A stretch of DNA of 64,000 nt from Hyphomicrobiales bacterium. GTDB lineage: Bacteria; Pseudomonadota; Alphaproteobacteria; Rhizobiales; Beijerinckiaceae. This document shows, one piece after another, positions 17,950 to 27,340 of the stretch. A model generated the notes under the pieces. That model did not search any database, had not been told where the DNA came from, and saw only the letters and a program-made list of their open reading frames with translations. The first letter of the stretch is position 1; each line of letters starts with the position of its first letter. The stretch spans positions 372,001 to 436,000 of the forward strand of contig JAGXAN010000002.1 in the NCBI GenBank assembly GCA_019075865.1, read 5' to 3'. The position numbers were made by a program, and so were the translations under genes.

Positions 17950-18921
17950 ATGAAGACCTTTGCCGAATTGAGTGAGCGCGAAATTTTGGCCATCGCCATT
18001 CTGGCGGAAGAAGAGGATGCCCGGATTTATTTGACCTTTGCCGAAAAATTGCAAGCCAATTATCCAGCCTCCGCCAGTGTTTTCAAGGAAATGGCTCAAG
18101 AGGAAAACGAGCATCGCCACCGCCTGTTCGACCTTTACCAGAGCCGCTTTGGCGTCAACCTTCCTGCCATCCGTCGTGAAGACGTCAAGGGCTTTTTGCG
18201 TCGTCGCCCGATCTGGCTTTCCATTAATTTGCCGCTCGATGCGATGCGCAAAGAAGCGGAAAACATGGAATTTCAGGCGGCCCGCTTTTACGCCAAGGCG
18301 GCTGAAAATGCGACCGACGTCAACGTCCGCAAATTGCTGGGCGATCTGGCCGCCATAGAAAAAAAGCACGAGAGTCTGGCAGCGCGCCTCACCGCCAACA
18401 ATGTGCCCGGCGACGTCAAAGCGGAAGAAGACGCGACCCGCCAGCGCATGTTTTTATTGCAATATGTGCAGCCCGGCCTCGTCGGCCTGATGGATGGTTC
18501 GGTGTCGACGCTGGCACCTTTGTTTGCGGCCGCTTTCGCCACCCACAGCAACTGGAATACTTTTCTGGTTGGGCTGGCTGCCTCGGTCGGGGCGGGCATC
18601 AGCATGGGCTTTGCTGAGGCACTGGCCGATGATGGCTCGCTGACCGGACGCGGCACGCCGCTGATTCGCGGCTTGATCTGCGGCCTGATGACGACACTTG
18701 GCGGTCTTGGCCATACTCTGCCATATTTGGTGCCAAGTTCCGTGCCCAATGCTTTCTGGATCGCAACTGGCATTGCAAGTGTAGTCGTGTTTGTTGAATT
18801 GTGGATAATTGCATGGATTCGCGCCCGTTATATGGATACACCTTTCTTGCAGGCGGTATTCCAGATTGTTCTGGGTGGTGCCATCGTCCTGGCTACCGGT
18901 ATTTTGATCGGAGCGGCCTGA
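17950..18921 (+). CDS. mbfA: MbfA: rubrerythrin-VIT1/CCC1 fusion iron exporter
   Basis: 323 residues. The N-terminal ferritin-like diiron domain (1-145) has carboxylate/His motifs EENEHRH (51-57) and EKKH (137-140). The C-terminal VIT1/CCC1 membrane domain (about 168-323) begins LVGLMDGSVSTLAP and has four or five hydrophobic segments. This architecture is the membrane-bound ferritin MbfA of rhizobia and agrobacteria, which exports iron from the cytoplasm and protects against iron and peroxide stress. The ICE-like palindrome just upstream supports Irr control. A metallophosphoesterase gene follows after 29 bp. Confidence 0.93.
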   Translation: MKTFAELSEREILAIAILAEEEDARIYLTFAEKLQANYPASASVFKEMAQEENEHRHRLFDLYQSRFGVNLPAIRREDVKGFLRRRPIWLSINLPLDAMRKEAENMEFQAARFYAKAAENATDVNVRKLLGDLAAIEKKHESLAARLTANNVPGDVKAEEDATRQRMFLLQYVQPGLVGLMDGSVSTLAPLFAAAFATHSNWNTFLVGLAASVGAGISMGFAEALADDGSLTGRGTPLIRGLICGLMTTLGGLGHTLPYLVPSSVPNAFWIATGIASVVVFVELWIIAWIRARYMDTPFLQAVFQIVLGGAIVLATGILIGAA

Positions 18922-18950
18922 CAACGACAACAAAAGGACACTGACAACCC

Positions 18951-19841
18951 GTGCCATTCGAGTTAGCCCATCTATCGGACGCGCATATAGGGCCATTGCC
19001 GAAAGCGCTGAAGCGCGAATTGATCAGCAAGCGCATCACCGGCTTTGCCAATTGGGCGCAGGGCCGTTCGCGCACGCATAACATGACTATGCTGGGCCGT
19101 ATCGTTGCGGACCTGCGCGCGCAAAGGCCGGATCATATTGCCATGACGGGCGATATCCTGAATTTGGGCCTGTCCGCCGAATTTCCGATGGCCAAGGCTT
19201 GGCTGTCGACGCTTGGCTCGCCCGAGCATGTCAGTTTCACGCCCGGCAACCACGACGCCTATACCCGCGATATCGTGCCTTTGCTGCACAAAACTTTCGC
19301 GCCTTGGACCAATGACAATGGGCATGAGCACGCCCAATATCCCTACATGCGGGTGCGCGGGCAGGTGGCCATCATCGGTCTGAGCACAGGGGTTCCCACC
19401 GCCCCATTTCTGGCCACAGGCACGCTGGGGCGCAGGCAGCGGGAGGCATTGGTGCAATTGTTGCAAAAGGCCGGGCGCGAAAATCTGTTTCGCGTTATTC
19501 TCATTCATCACCCGCCCTATCGGGGTGCCGCCAAACCAGGCCGACACCTTACCGATGCCGCCGCTTTCGAGGCCATCATCGCTGAACATGGGGCTGATTT
19601 GATCCTGCACGGCCATAATCATCGCCAGCAGGTTTCGTCGATCAAGACCCCGACCGGCATGGTGCCAGTGGTTGGCGTGGCGTCTTCTTCTGCCATTCCC
19701 GGATCACCATCGCACCGCGCCGCCTATCACATTTATTCGATAGACGGCGAACCGGGCGCCGCCAAAATCACCGCCAAGGCGCGCGGATTGCTGGCGGACC
19801 GCAATGAAATCGGCGATTTGGGCGAGATCAAGCTGCGCTGA
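18951..19841 (+). CDS. Calcineurin-like metallophosphoesterase
   Basis: 296 residues from a GTG at 18951, preceded by AAAAGGAC at about 18932-18939. All five metal-site motifs are present: DAH (D10, H12), TGDI, GNHD, HHP and HGHNH. The enzyme should be a cytoplasmic dinuclear-metal phosphoesterase; there is no signal peptide. The substrate (cyclic nucleotide, nucleotide or lipid head group) cannot be read from the sequence. Close spacing suggests co-transcription with mbfA, though no functional tie is known. Confidence 0.85.
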   Translation: MPFELAHLSDAHIGPLPKALKRELISKRITGFANWAQGRSRTHNMTMLGRIVADLRAQRPDHIAMTGDILNLGLSAEFPMAKAWLSTLGSPEHVSFTPGNHDAYTRDIVPLLHKTFAPWTNDNGHEHAQYPYMRVRGQVAIIGLSTGVPTAPFLATGTLGRRQREALVQLLQKAGRENLFRVILIHHPPYRGAAKPGRHLTDAAAFEAIIAEHGADLILHGHNHRQQVSSIKTPTGMVPVVGVASSSAIPGSPSHRAAYHIYSIDGEPGAAKITAKARGLLADRNEIGDLGEIKLR

Positions 19842-19843
19842 GA

Positions 19844-21577
19844 CTAGAAAATCTCTGGTTCCGGCACGCTGCCACCGCGTTCCAAAAAGTCAAAATCGCA
19901 TCCATCTGGCGCTTGGCCCACATGCTCACGGTAGAGTTTGGCATAGGAGCGCGGATAAAGGTCGGGCGGGGCGACCCATAGCGCCCGGCGACGGGCGATT
20001 TCCGCCTCTGGCACCAGCATGTCCAACCGCCGCCCCGGCACATCCAGGCGCACGCGATCGCCCTCGACGAGCAACGCCAGCGGGCCACCAATCGCCGCCT
20101 CGGGGGCGACATGCAGCACGCAAGTGCCATAATGCGTGCCGCTCATGCGGCAATCGGAAATCCGCACCATGTCGCGCACCCCTTGTTGCAACAGGTGCTT
20201 GGGGATCGGCAGATTGCCCCATTCAGGCATTCCCGGGGCTCCCACCGGCCCGCCATTGCGCAGCACCAGCACGTCACCGGCGGCGATTTCCGGGTTCTCG
20301 ATGCGCGCCACCACATCCGCCGGGCTCTCGAATACCCACGCGCGGCCTTCATGTTGCAAAAGCGCCGGATCGGCCACCGAAGTGCGCATGATCGCGCCAT
20401 CCGGGCACAGATTGCCGCGCATCACGGCAAGTGTCACCCCACGTGACAACGGCACCACCGCTGCCTCGGGGGCGCGGATCACATCGTCATTCTGGCATTG
20501 CACTTTGGCAATGTTCTCACCCAGCGTCTTGCCATTCACGGTGATGCATTGCGGATGCAAAAATGCACCAAGCTTGCCCAATTGTGCCATCAACCCGCCT
20601 GCAAAGAAAAAATCTTCCATGAGATAGGTGCCAGCGGGAAACAGATTGGCGCAGAGCGGCACCTTGTCGGCAACCGCGGCCATGTCATCAAGGCTCAAAT
20701 CAACGCCGGCCCGCCGGGCAATGGCGATCAGGTGGATTGCGGCATTGGTCGAGCCGCCGAGCGCCATGCAGGCTACCGCCGCATTATGCACGGATTGGGC
20801 ATTTATGATTTTCGAGGGTTTCAAATCCTCCCACACCATCGCGACAGCCCGCACGCCGCAGGCAGAAGCCATGCGCACATGCCCCGAATCAGCGGCCGGT
20901 ATTGAGGAAGCGCCCGGCAGGCACATGCCCAGGGCATCGACAATCGAGGTCATCGTCGAGGCGGTTCCCATGGTATTGCACGTGCCAATCGAGCGGGTCA
21001 TCACTGCTTCCAGTTCCACCCATTCGGTCTCACTGACGTTGCCGGCCTGCTTTTCGTTCCAGAATTTCTTGGTGTGGGTGCCAGCGCCAACCCTTTCATT
21101 ATGCCAGCGGCCATTCGACATGGGGCCGGCGGGGCAGTAAATGGCTGGCAGATCCATGCTGATCGCGCCCATCAGCAAGCCGGGTGTGGTCTTGTCGCAG
21201 CCCCCGAGTAGCACGGCCCCGTCAATGGGCAGGGATCGCAGCAATTCCTCCGCCTCCATGGCCAGAAAATTGCGATAAAGCATCGTCGAGGGCTTCACCA
21301 TCACCTCGCCCAATGACATGGCGGGCAGTTCTACCGGATAGCCTCCGGCTTGCCACACCCCGCGCTTGACCGCTTCCGCCCGGTCACGCAAGTGGCTGTG
21401 ACAGGGGCTAAGATCACTCCAGGTGTTGATGATGGCGATGACGGGTTTCCCCATGAATTCCTCGCGCCGCAGGCCGATTTGCTGGCTGCGCTGGCGATGG
21501 GTGAAGCCGCGTGTGTCGGTCCCGGCATACCAGCGCTGGCTGCGCAATTCCTCAATTTTCTTCGTCATCTTATCCAC
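19844..21577 (-). CDS. IlvD/Edd-family sugar-acid dehydratase (L-arabinonate/D-xylonate dehydratase-like)
   Basis: 577 residues. C59 (SPCH), C127 (GGCDKT) and C200 (GTCNTMG) fall at exactly the positions I recall for the three [2Fe-2S] ligands of Rhizobium leguminosarum L-arabinonate dehydratase (579 residues). K129 and the SG of RMSGTHYGT (S479) match its Mg and catalytic positions. The length and the two-Cys-plus-one pattern fit sugar-acid dehydratases better than branched-chain IlvD. It dehydrates an aldonate to the 2-keto-3-deoxy acid. The SDR gene upstream (21611) is a plausible sugar 1-dehydrogenase, giving an oxidative pentose pathway, but neither an aldolase nor a transporter is near. 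An unusual Cys (C476) sits in the SDCRMSG motif. Confidence 0.87.
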   Translation of the reverse strand: MDKMTKKIEELRSQRWYAGTDTRGFTHRQRSQQIGLRREEFMGKPVIAIINTWSDLSPCHSHLRDRAEAVKRGVWQAGGYPVELPAMSLGEVMVKPSTMLYRNFLAMEAEELLRSLPIDGAVLLGGCDKTTPGLLMGAISMDLPAIYCPAGPMSNGRWHNERVGAGTHTKKFWNEKQAGNVSETEWVELEAVMTRSIGTCNTMGTASTMTSIVDALGMCLPGASSIPAADSGHVRMASACGVRAVAMVWEDLKPSKIINAQSVHNAAVACMALGGSTNAAIHLIAIARRAGVDLSLDDMAAVADKVPLCANLFPAGTYLMEDFFFAGGLMAQLGKLGAFLHPQCITVNGKTLGENIAKVQCQNDDVIRAPEAAVVPLSRGVTLAVMRGNLCPDGAIMRTSVADPALLQHEGRAWVFESPADVVARIENPEIAAGDVLVLRNGGPVGAPGMPEWGNLPIPKHLLQQGVRDMVRISDCRMSGTHYGTCVLHVAPEAAIGGPLALLVEGDRVRLDVPGRRLDMLVPEAEIARRRALWVAPPDLYPRSYAKLYREHVGQAPDGCDFDFLERGGSVPEPEIF

Positions 21578-21610
21578 CCTGATTTTTTATTTATTGCAGA
21601 CCATTGTGCT

Positions 21611-22387
21611 TCAATTGGCCGTCAAGCCCGCGTCGCAAACGAAATTGGTGCCGGTGCAGCCGGAAGATTCGTCAGAGGCCAGAAACAGCGCCATTCGCAC
21701 GACATGGCTGGCATCAAGCCGGAATTTCAGCGCTTGGGCGGCCAGAATGTCCCGGTCCATTTCCGGGGTGAGCCAGAGCTTGATTTGCCGCTCGGTCAAA
21801 ATGGCGCCCGGCACCAGACAATTGACCCGGATATTATCGGGCCCCAACTCGCGTGCCATGGTGCGGGTGAGGCCATGGATTGCGGCCTTTGCGGTTGTGT
21901 AGCCTGCCATGCCCGGACGCCCGCGCATCCACGATACCGAACCCATCAAAAGGATATTTCCGGCCTTGCGACCCTTCATGAACGAGGCCACGGTCTGGCT
22001 GGCAAAGAATTGGTGATCGAGATTGGCACCCAGCGCCTCGCGCCAGTCCTGCGGCGTTATCTCCTCAAAGCGCTGGCGTGTATCGCGCGCCGCATTGTTG
22101 ATCAAAACCTCGATCGGCCCGCGTTCGGCTTCAATGGCCGTTAGCGTGGCTTGCAGGCCCGGCAGGTCGCGCAGATCGCAATGGTGAAAACGCACACCCG
22201 GCAGGGTTGCGCATAGCGCATGGGCTGCATCGACATCTATATCGAGAAAATCAACCCGCGCCCCTTGCGCGTGAAACCCGCGCACCATTTCTGCGCCGAT
22301 TCCCGAAGCGCCGCCGGTAATGACAATGCCACGTTGGTGGAGGCTGGCATAACGGGCGGCAGTATAATCAGGCGTAATCGCTTCCAT
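21611..22387 (-). CDS. SDR-family dehydrogenase (probable sugar 1-dehydrogenase)
   Basis: 258 residues with a classical Rossmann SDR layout: TGGASGIG cofactor motif, NNAA, catalytic Ser in MGSVSW and YTTAK active site, then NCLVPGAI. The acidic residue after beta-2 (LDID) suggests NAD(H). It lies 33 bp upstream of the sugar-acid dehydratase on the same strand. Aldose 1-dehydrogenases of this type occur beside arabinonate or xylonate dehydratases in rhizobia, so oxidation of a pentose to its lactone is the best guess; the substrate is inferred from context. Confidence 0.8.
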   Translation of the reverse strand: MEAITPDYTAARYASLHQRGIVITGGASGIGAEMVRGFHAQGARVDFLDIDVDAAHALCATLPGVRFHHCDLRDLPGLQATLTAIEAERGPIEVLINNAARDTRQRFEEITPQDWREALGANLDHQFFASQTVASFMKGRKAGNILLMGSVSWMRGRPGMAGYTTAKAAIHGLTRTMARELGPDNIRVNCLVPGAILTERQIKLWLTPEMDRDILAAQALKFRLDASHVVRMALFLASDESSGCTGTNFVCDAGLTAN

Positions 22388-22470
22388 GCGGCACTCGATC
22401 CAATGCTTTGCCAGATATTGTTACACCGCTGGCGATCCGCCGCAACCCTTGCCGCTGCGTCGGCGGGTGT

Positions 22471-23964
22471 TTAGGGCAGATGTTGCAGATTGCGCGCGTC
22501 AAACACGGCAAAATGGGCGCTATGACCATTGCCAAGGTCGAGGGTGAGCGGCGGCAACGGCGCGACCTTTGCAAATAATTTAGGCAAAAGCGCCGCATAG
22601 GCAGCGCCATTGCGTGCCTCGGTCACGACCATGAAATCATTGCCCATCCGCGCCCGCAACGGGGCCAGAATTCCATATTCGCGCGCGTCGGCACAAAGGC
22701 ATGTCACCGGCATTCGCCCAGCCAGCGCGTAATCGATTTGCCCGGTCAGGTGCCAGCTTGTGGGTGCTATAGTGAGGTTTGTTGCGTCGCCCGATTGCGC
22801 GCTGATATAGTTTTGCAACCCCTTGAAACTGCGCATGTCGGTGAGCGGGTCTTTGCGGACGGCGATGGCGGTCAGCAACTGCGGCCAATACCAGAGCGAC
22901 ATCACCGCGCCCACGAGAAACAAGCTGAAAAGCGCGGTGGCCAGAGCCGCACGCGCAATCAAAACCGGATGGGCCTTGTGCAGCCTTGCCAGATAATCGC
23001 CAAGCAGCGGAAACAGCAACAAATAGCCCGGCATCGCCCAGTGAAACAGCACCGGGGCCGATGCGCCGATCGAGCCCAGTGTAAACAAAAGGATCTGCGG
23101 CAAGCCAAGGCAAAACAGGAGATAGGCGCGCAGATCGAGCCTCGGGGCACGCAAAGCGGCAATGCTGGCCAGCACGAGGCCCAGCCAGATCCAGGGTGTC
23201 AGGTAAAGCGCCTGACCCAGCACGGTCAGCACAGGCTTGAGGTAATGCAGACGAAACACGCCAAGCCGCCCACCCTGAAAGCTGAGTGAGGCGAAATGGT
23301 GCTCGTAGTTCCAGATCAGCACCGGACTGAACAGGATCAAGCCAGTCAGCGCGCCGAGATAAATCGCAGGTTGCGCCAATTGCCGGCGTTGGCCGGGCGT
23401 CGTTAGGATGAAGAGGCCCGCACCCAGAAACAGGAAAATGCCGTGATATTTCGATAGCAGCGCCAGCCCGCCCCAAAACCCCGCCGCCAACCAGCGCCAA
23501 ATCGTGGATTGATCTTCCAGCAATATGGGAACGAGACATTGGACGCAGGCCAGTTCCGCCACCAGAAGTGGGCCATCCGGCAGCACCCAGGTTCCACTGG
23601 TAATGCCAAGCTCCGGCGCGCAGGCAAAAGCCAGTGCCGCAAACAGCCCGGCCTGATTGCCATAAAGCCGCCGGGTCAGCGCAAACACCTGCCATGTCGC
23701 GACACCCGACAACGCAATGAATGGCAGGCGCACCACAAAGGCGTCATGGTTGTGAAACAGCCCCTGCATCGCCCCGGAAAGCCACCACGCCATCGGCGGA
23801 TGGTCGTAGGTACTCCACACGAATTGCCGACTGGTGGCCACCGTATAGATTTCGTCGATCCCGAGGCCGGTCTGCGCGAATATAATGCGGGTCGCCGTGG
23901 CAAGCGCAATCAGCAGCCACAGCTTTTGCATGTCGGTCAGGCGTTGCATTCGGGCCAGCATCAA
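22471..23964 (-). CDS. GT39/ArnT-like membrane glycosyltransferase
   Basis: 497 residues with about ten to twelve hydrophobic segments. The first periplasmic loop carries the acidic motif GIDEIYTV, followed by YDHPPMAWW, characteristic of the PMT/ArnT superfamily (GT-C fold). Such enzymes transfer a sugar from a polyprenyl-phosphate carrier to a lipid or protein on the periplasmic side. The GT2-GtrA gene at 24002, upstream on the same strand 37 bp away, could make the polyprenyl-phosphate sugar donor. Acceptor and sugar are unknown. Confidence 0.83.
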   Translation of the reverse strand: MMLARMQRLTDMQKLWLLIALATATRIIFAQTGLGIDEIYTVATSRQFVWSTYDHPPMAWWLSGAMQGLFHNHDAFVVRLPFIALSGVATWQVFALTRRLYGNQAGLFAALAFACAPELGITSGTWVLPDGPLLVAELACVQCLVPILLEDQSTIWRWLAAGFWGGLALLSKYHGIFLFLGAGLFILTTPGQRRQLAQPAIYLGALTGLILFSPVLIWNYEHHFASLSFQGGRLGVFRLHYLKPVLTVLGQALYLTPWIWLGLVLASIAALRAPRLDLRAYLLFCLGLPQILLFTLGSIGASAPVLFHWAMPGYLLLFPLLGDYLARLHKAHPVLIARAALATALFSLFLVGAVMSLWYWPQLLTAIAVRKDPLTDMRSFKGLQNYISAQSGDATNLTIAPTSWHLTGQIDYALAGRMPVTCLCADAREYGILAPLRARMGNDFMVVTEARNGAAYAALLPKLFAKVAPLPPLTLDLGNGHSAHFAVFDARNLQHLP

Positions 23965-24001
23965 AGCATATTCCGATCCATTGGCAGCAGCGATATGTGA
24001 A

Positions 24002-25105
24002 TCAGCGGTTCCATACCAATATCGAACTCACCGCATAATTCCAGACCGAGCCGATGATCGCGCCAACAATGCCCGCCACCCACCATTGCTGGTGATTGGA
24101 GAACATCCAGCTCGATATTCCGATATTGCTGACCGCGCCAGCGCTGCAGATTAGGTAGAAAAAACCCAGCCCGCGCATAAAAGCAAAGCCCTTCAGCTTC
24201 TTGTCGCGATAGGTGAGGCTGTTGTTGATGTAGAAATTGCTGGTCATGGCCAGAAAGGTTGCAATGGTCTGGCTTTTGGCAAAATCCAGTTGCGGAACAT
24301 CAATCAAAAGCCGCAAGACAAACAGATTGACGCCAAGGCCAATAACGCCAACCATCAGAAAGTAGATCAAGCGCTCATTGATGATGCCGCGCGTTGATTT
24401 GGCGAGCAGCAGCACGACAAAATCCCACATGGCCTTCAAATCAAATTTCGAGGCACCATCTTCCCGCGCGCGAAAAGTGTATTCCACTTCGCTTACCCTT
24501 AAGGTTGCCCCACCGGTCATGAGAATATCCAGCAGGATCTTGAAGCCGGCGGTTGAAATCTGCCCCGCCATCGCCTCGAATCGATCCCGGCGAACCGCAA
24601 AAAAGCCGCTCATCACATCGCTGACCTGGTCGCCGGTAATGCGATGGGCGAGGGTGGTGGCAAAGCGACTCATGGCCGCGCGGCGACGCGAGAATCCCGC
24701 GCCATTGGAGCCCCCCTCGATATAGCGGCTGCCCACAACCACGTCGTTGTTTTCCCGAAGGATTTTTTCGATCATCGCCGGCAGTATGCTTTCATCGTGC
24801 TGCAAATCGCCATCCATGACCACAGCAACGGGTGCGGAGGAACTGAGGATTCCCTCAACGCAGGCCCCCGCCAAGCCGCGTCGGCCAACCCGCCGCAAAC
24901 AACGCACGCGCGGATCTCGCGCGGCAATGTCCTTGACGCATTTCCAGGTCAGGTCGGTGCTGTCATCGTCAACAAAAATCACTTCCCAATCATAGGCTTG
25001 CAGCGTTTCGCCCAGCTTTTGAACCAGAATGGCGACATTGGCCGCTTCATTGAAGGTGGGCACCACAATGGAGACGCGGGAGGTCGCGGGAGGCGTTGAA
25101 GTCAT
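24002..25105 (-). CDS. Polyprenyl-phosphate glycosyltransferase (GT2) fused to GtrA domain
   Basis: 367 residues. The N-terminal GT2 domain (about 8-235) has VPTFNEA, DDDST and the metal-binding DGDLQHD, as in dolichol-phosphate mannose synthases. The C-terminal part (about 240-367) holds four hydrophobic helices of the GtrA type. The protein should load a sugar on undecaprenyl phosphate in the cytoplasm and help move it across the membrane. It pairs with the GT39 gene immediately downstream. A candidate promoter lies at 25213-25241. Confidence 0.87.
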   Translation of the reverse strand: MTSTPPATSRVSIVVPTFNEAANVAILVQKLGETLQAYDWEVIFVDDDSTDLTWKCVKDIAARDPRVRCLRRVGRRGLAGACVEGILSSSAPVAVVMDGDLQHDESILPAMIEKILRENNDVVVGSRYIEGGSNGAGFSRRRAAMSRFATTLAHRITGDQVSDVMSGFFAVRRDRFEAMAGQISTAGFKILLDILMTGGATLRVSEVEYTFRAREDGASKFDLKAMWDFVVLLLAKSTRGIINERLIYFLMVGVIGLGVNLFVLRLLIDVPQLDFAKSQTIATFLAMTSNFYINNSLTYRDKKLKGFAFMRGLGFFYLICSAGAVSNIGISSWMFSNHQQWWVAGIVGAIIGSVWNYAVSSILVWNR

Positions 25106-25212
25106 GGTGTTTTCGCTTTGGCCGGAAATTCATGGGCAAGGGCAGCCCCAAAGGCTTGGAAATGCCCGTAGGCTGGCCTGTTCGCTTTCCAGACGCGCCT
25201 GCATGGAACTGC

Positions 25213-25241
25213 ACTTAGGTTGAGGGTGATTTTTTTGTCAA
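25213..25241 (-). promoter_or_regulatory. Candidate sigma-70-type promoter for the GT2-GT39 pair
   Basis: On the minus strand, TTGACA (25241-25236), a 17-nt spacer and CTAAGT (25218-25213) resemble a housekeeping promoter with a perfect -35 and a weak -10. It would give a leader of about 100 nt before the start at 25105. The -35 overlaps the stop codon of the upstream operon. Confidence 0.3.
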
Positions 25242-27340
25242 GCATCGCGGGTCGGGCTGGCACTCTGGCGGCGTCCTTCGGCGAACCACGTTACCAGCAC
25301 ACTGCCCAGCAGGGCCAGCAAGCCAAGAAAGCCAATGGCCAGCGGTGAAATGCCAATGCTGAGCAACCGGCTGGCCCCGGTATGGTGGATGCCGATAAAG
25401 TCACTGCCCGCATAGGAGGGGCTGTCTGCCATCATCACCACGCGCGGCACGGAAATGGCCGCCCCCGCCTGAGCCGCAAGCCGGCGCACCGAGCCGCCAG
25501 TTGCTTCGGCAAGTGGCTTTAGCCTGGCGGTTGTGGATATGACATCCTGAAACTCCAGCGGATTTTCTTCGCCGACATTGACAAGTGCCGTCAGATTATC
25601 CTCGTGCAGGTGATAAAGGCCATCCTCGCTGGCCTTGACATGCGCCTTCCAAAGTCCGGGCCCCGCGGCCTGCAATTGAATTTGCTGGCCAAGGCCGGAA
25701 GGTGCCTGCAAGGTCACCGGGCCAACGCCAGGCTTCAGGCTCTGGCGCTCAATGGAGATTCCATCGCCGTCAGCGCGGGCGCGCAGCGCTTCGGCCGCCA
25801 GTTCCGGCTCTTTCATCAGCCAATGCGCAAGCCGGCGCAGCAATTCGAGATAAGGCCCGCCGCCCTTGTAGTCGCGCGCCCATAGCCACATCTGGTCGGA
25901 GAGGAGCATGGCGACCCGACCGCGCTTCTCGTGGGACAGCACCAATAGCGGATGGCCATCCGCTCCATCGAGTATGTTTTCGCCGCGCTTCTGTTTGACA
26001 TTGATCTGGCGAAACCAGTCACTGGGTGGTGAGCCACTGCCTCGCTCAAGATCGCGGGTCACGGGATGCAACTTGCCAATCGGACTCGGGGTCACGGCAA
26101 AGGGCTTTTCGATTTCCTCGCCGGCTGGGCTGGCTGGCAGAATGTCTCCCAGCGGCGAGTAATAAAGGCTGCCGGAATGCGCAAATTCCGGCCCGGCCGC
26201 CAGCAGCAGTGCTCCGCCTTGATGCACATATTCCACGATATTTTCGAGATAGGCATCGGGCAGGATGTTGAGGTTGGAGTAACGGTCAAAAATGATCAGA
26301 TCGAAATTATTGATCTTCTTGCCAAACAGGTCCGAAACCGGAAATGCGATCAGCGCCAGTTGGTTGACAGGCGTGCCATCGTTTTTCTCCGGTGGCCGCA
26401 GAATGGTGAAATGCACCAGATCGACATTGGGGTCAGATTTCAGGATGTTGCGCCACATGCGTTCTCCCGCATGCGGCTCCCCCGAAACCAGGAGCACCTT
26501 GAGCTTGTCGCGCACGCCATCCACACTCAACACCACGTGATTGTTGAGCGTGGTCAATTCGCCTGGGATTGGGTCGACACTCAGTTCGATGACATTGGTG
26601 CCGCCATGGTCGATGCGCACCGGCACTTCAATTTTCTCGCCGGCTACGGCATCGACCTCGCCGACAACCGCATTGTCGCGCCGCACATGCAGCACCACCG
26701 GCTCATTGCCGTGGCCCGTATCCAATACGCGAGCGGTAATCGTCAGGTTCTTGCCCACAATCCCGAATTTTGGCGCCTCCAGCAATTCAATCCGCCGGTC
26801 GCGCTCGCCTTTGTGGCCAGTGATCAGCGCGTGCAGCGGTGCTTTAATCCCCAATTGCGCCACGGAGCCTGGAATATCATGCACCACGCCGTCCGTAATC
26901 ATCACCACGCCGCCAAGGCGCTCCGGTGGCACGTCGGTCAAGCCATTGTTAAGCGCATGAAACAGGCGCGTGCCGCGCCCCCCGCCGCTATTGCCCTCGA
27001 CATGGATGACGCGCGTATCGAGATTTCCCAAAGCGTGAAGTTGCGCGACAATGTCTTTGCTGGCAGCCGCAGTCTGGGCTGACCGCTCACCGATACCCTG
27101 GCTGCCGCTGTTGTCGACCACGACCGCCACCACATCCTTGAGCGGCGAGCGGGTTTCCTTCACCAGCGCCGGGTTTGCGAGCGCTGCCAGCAACAGCCCA
27201 AAAGCGAGCGCCCGCAGCAGCGTGCCGCGCCGCCGGTTGAAAAAGCCCAAAAGCGTCAATGCCAGCGCGAACCCGCCCAGCAGCGCCAGACCAAGGGTTG
27301 GCAGCAGCGGCGTGAAACTGAGCGAAAAATCCTGAATCAA
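25238..27340 (-). CDS. Membrane protein with GATase1-like/vWA-like region, last gene of MoxR operon
   Basis: 700 residues from a TTG at 27340 whose bases overlap the stop of the DUF4159 gene (TTGA). A longer frame to 27517 would run through that gene and reads as non-native sequence. Hydrophobic helices lie near 10-30, 35-55 and at the C-terminus (about 660-690). The central part starts with VVVDNSGS, reminiscent of a vWA MIDAS, and includes a Rossmann-like stretch (KVLLVSGEPHAGERM to GGALLLAAGPEFA) resembling class I glutamine-amidotransferase folds without the nucleophile Cys. Function is unknown; it is probably a membrane-anchored partner of the MoxR ATPase system. Confidence 0.8.
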   Translation of the reverse strand: MIQDFSLSFTPLLPTLGLALLGGFALALTLLGFFNRRRGTLLRALAFGLLLAALANPALVKETRSPLKDVVAVVVDNSGSQGIGERSAQTAAASKDIVAQLHALGNLDTRVIHVEGNSGGGRGTRLFHALNNGLTDVPPERLGGVVMITDGVVHDIPGSVAQLGIKAPLHALITGHKGERDRRIELLEAPKFGIVGKNLTITARVLDTGHGNEPVVLHVRRDNAVVGEVDAVAGEKIEVPVRIDHGGTNVIELSVDPIPGELTTLNNHVVLSVDGVRDKLKVLLVSGEPHAGERMWRNILKSDPNVDLVHFTILRPPEKNDGTPVNQLALIAFPVSDLFGKKINNFDLIIFDRYSNLNILPDAYLENIVEYVHQGGALLLAAGPEFAHSGSLYYSPLGDILPASPAGEEIEKPFAVTPSPIGKLHPVTRDLERGSGSPPSDWFRQINVKQKRGENILDGADGHPLLVLSHEKRGRVAMLLSDQMWLWARDYKGGGPYLELLRRLAHWLMKEPELAAEALRARADGDGISIERQSLKPGVGPVTLQAPSGLGQQIQLQAAGPGLWKAHVKASEDGLYHLHEDNLTALVNVGEENPLEFQDVISTTARLKPLAEATGGSVRRLAAQAGAAISVPRVVMMADSPSYAGSDFIGIHHTGASRLLSIGISPLAIGFLGLLALLGSVLVTWFAEGRRQSASPTRDA

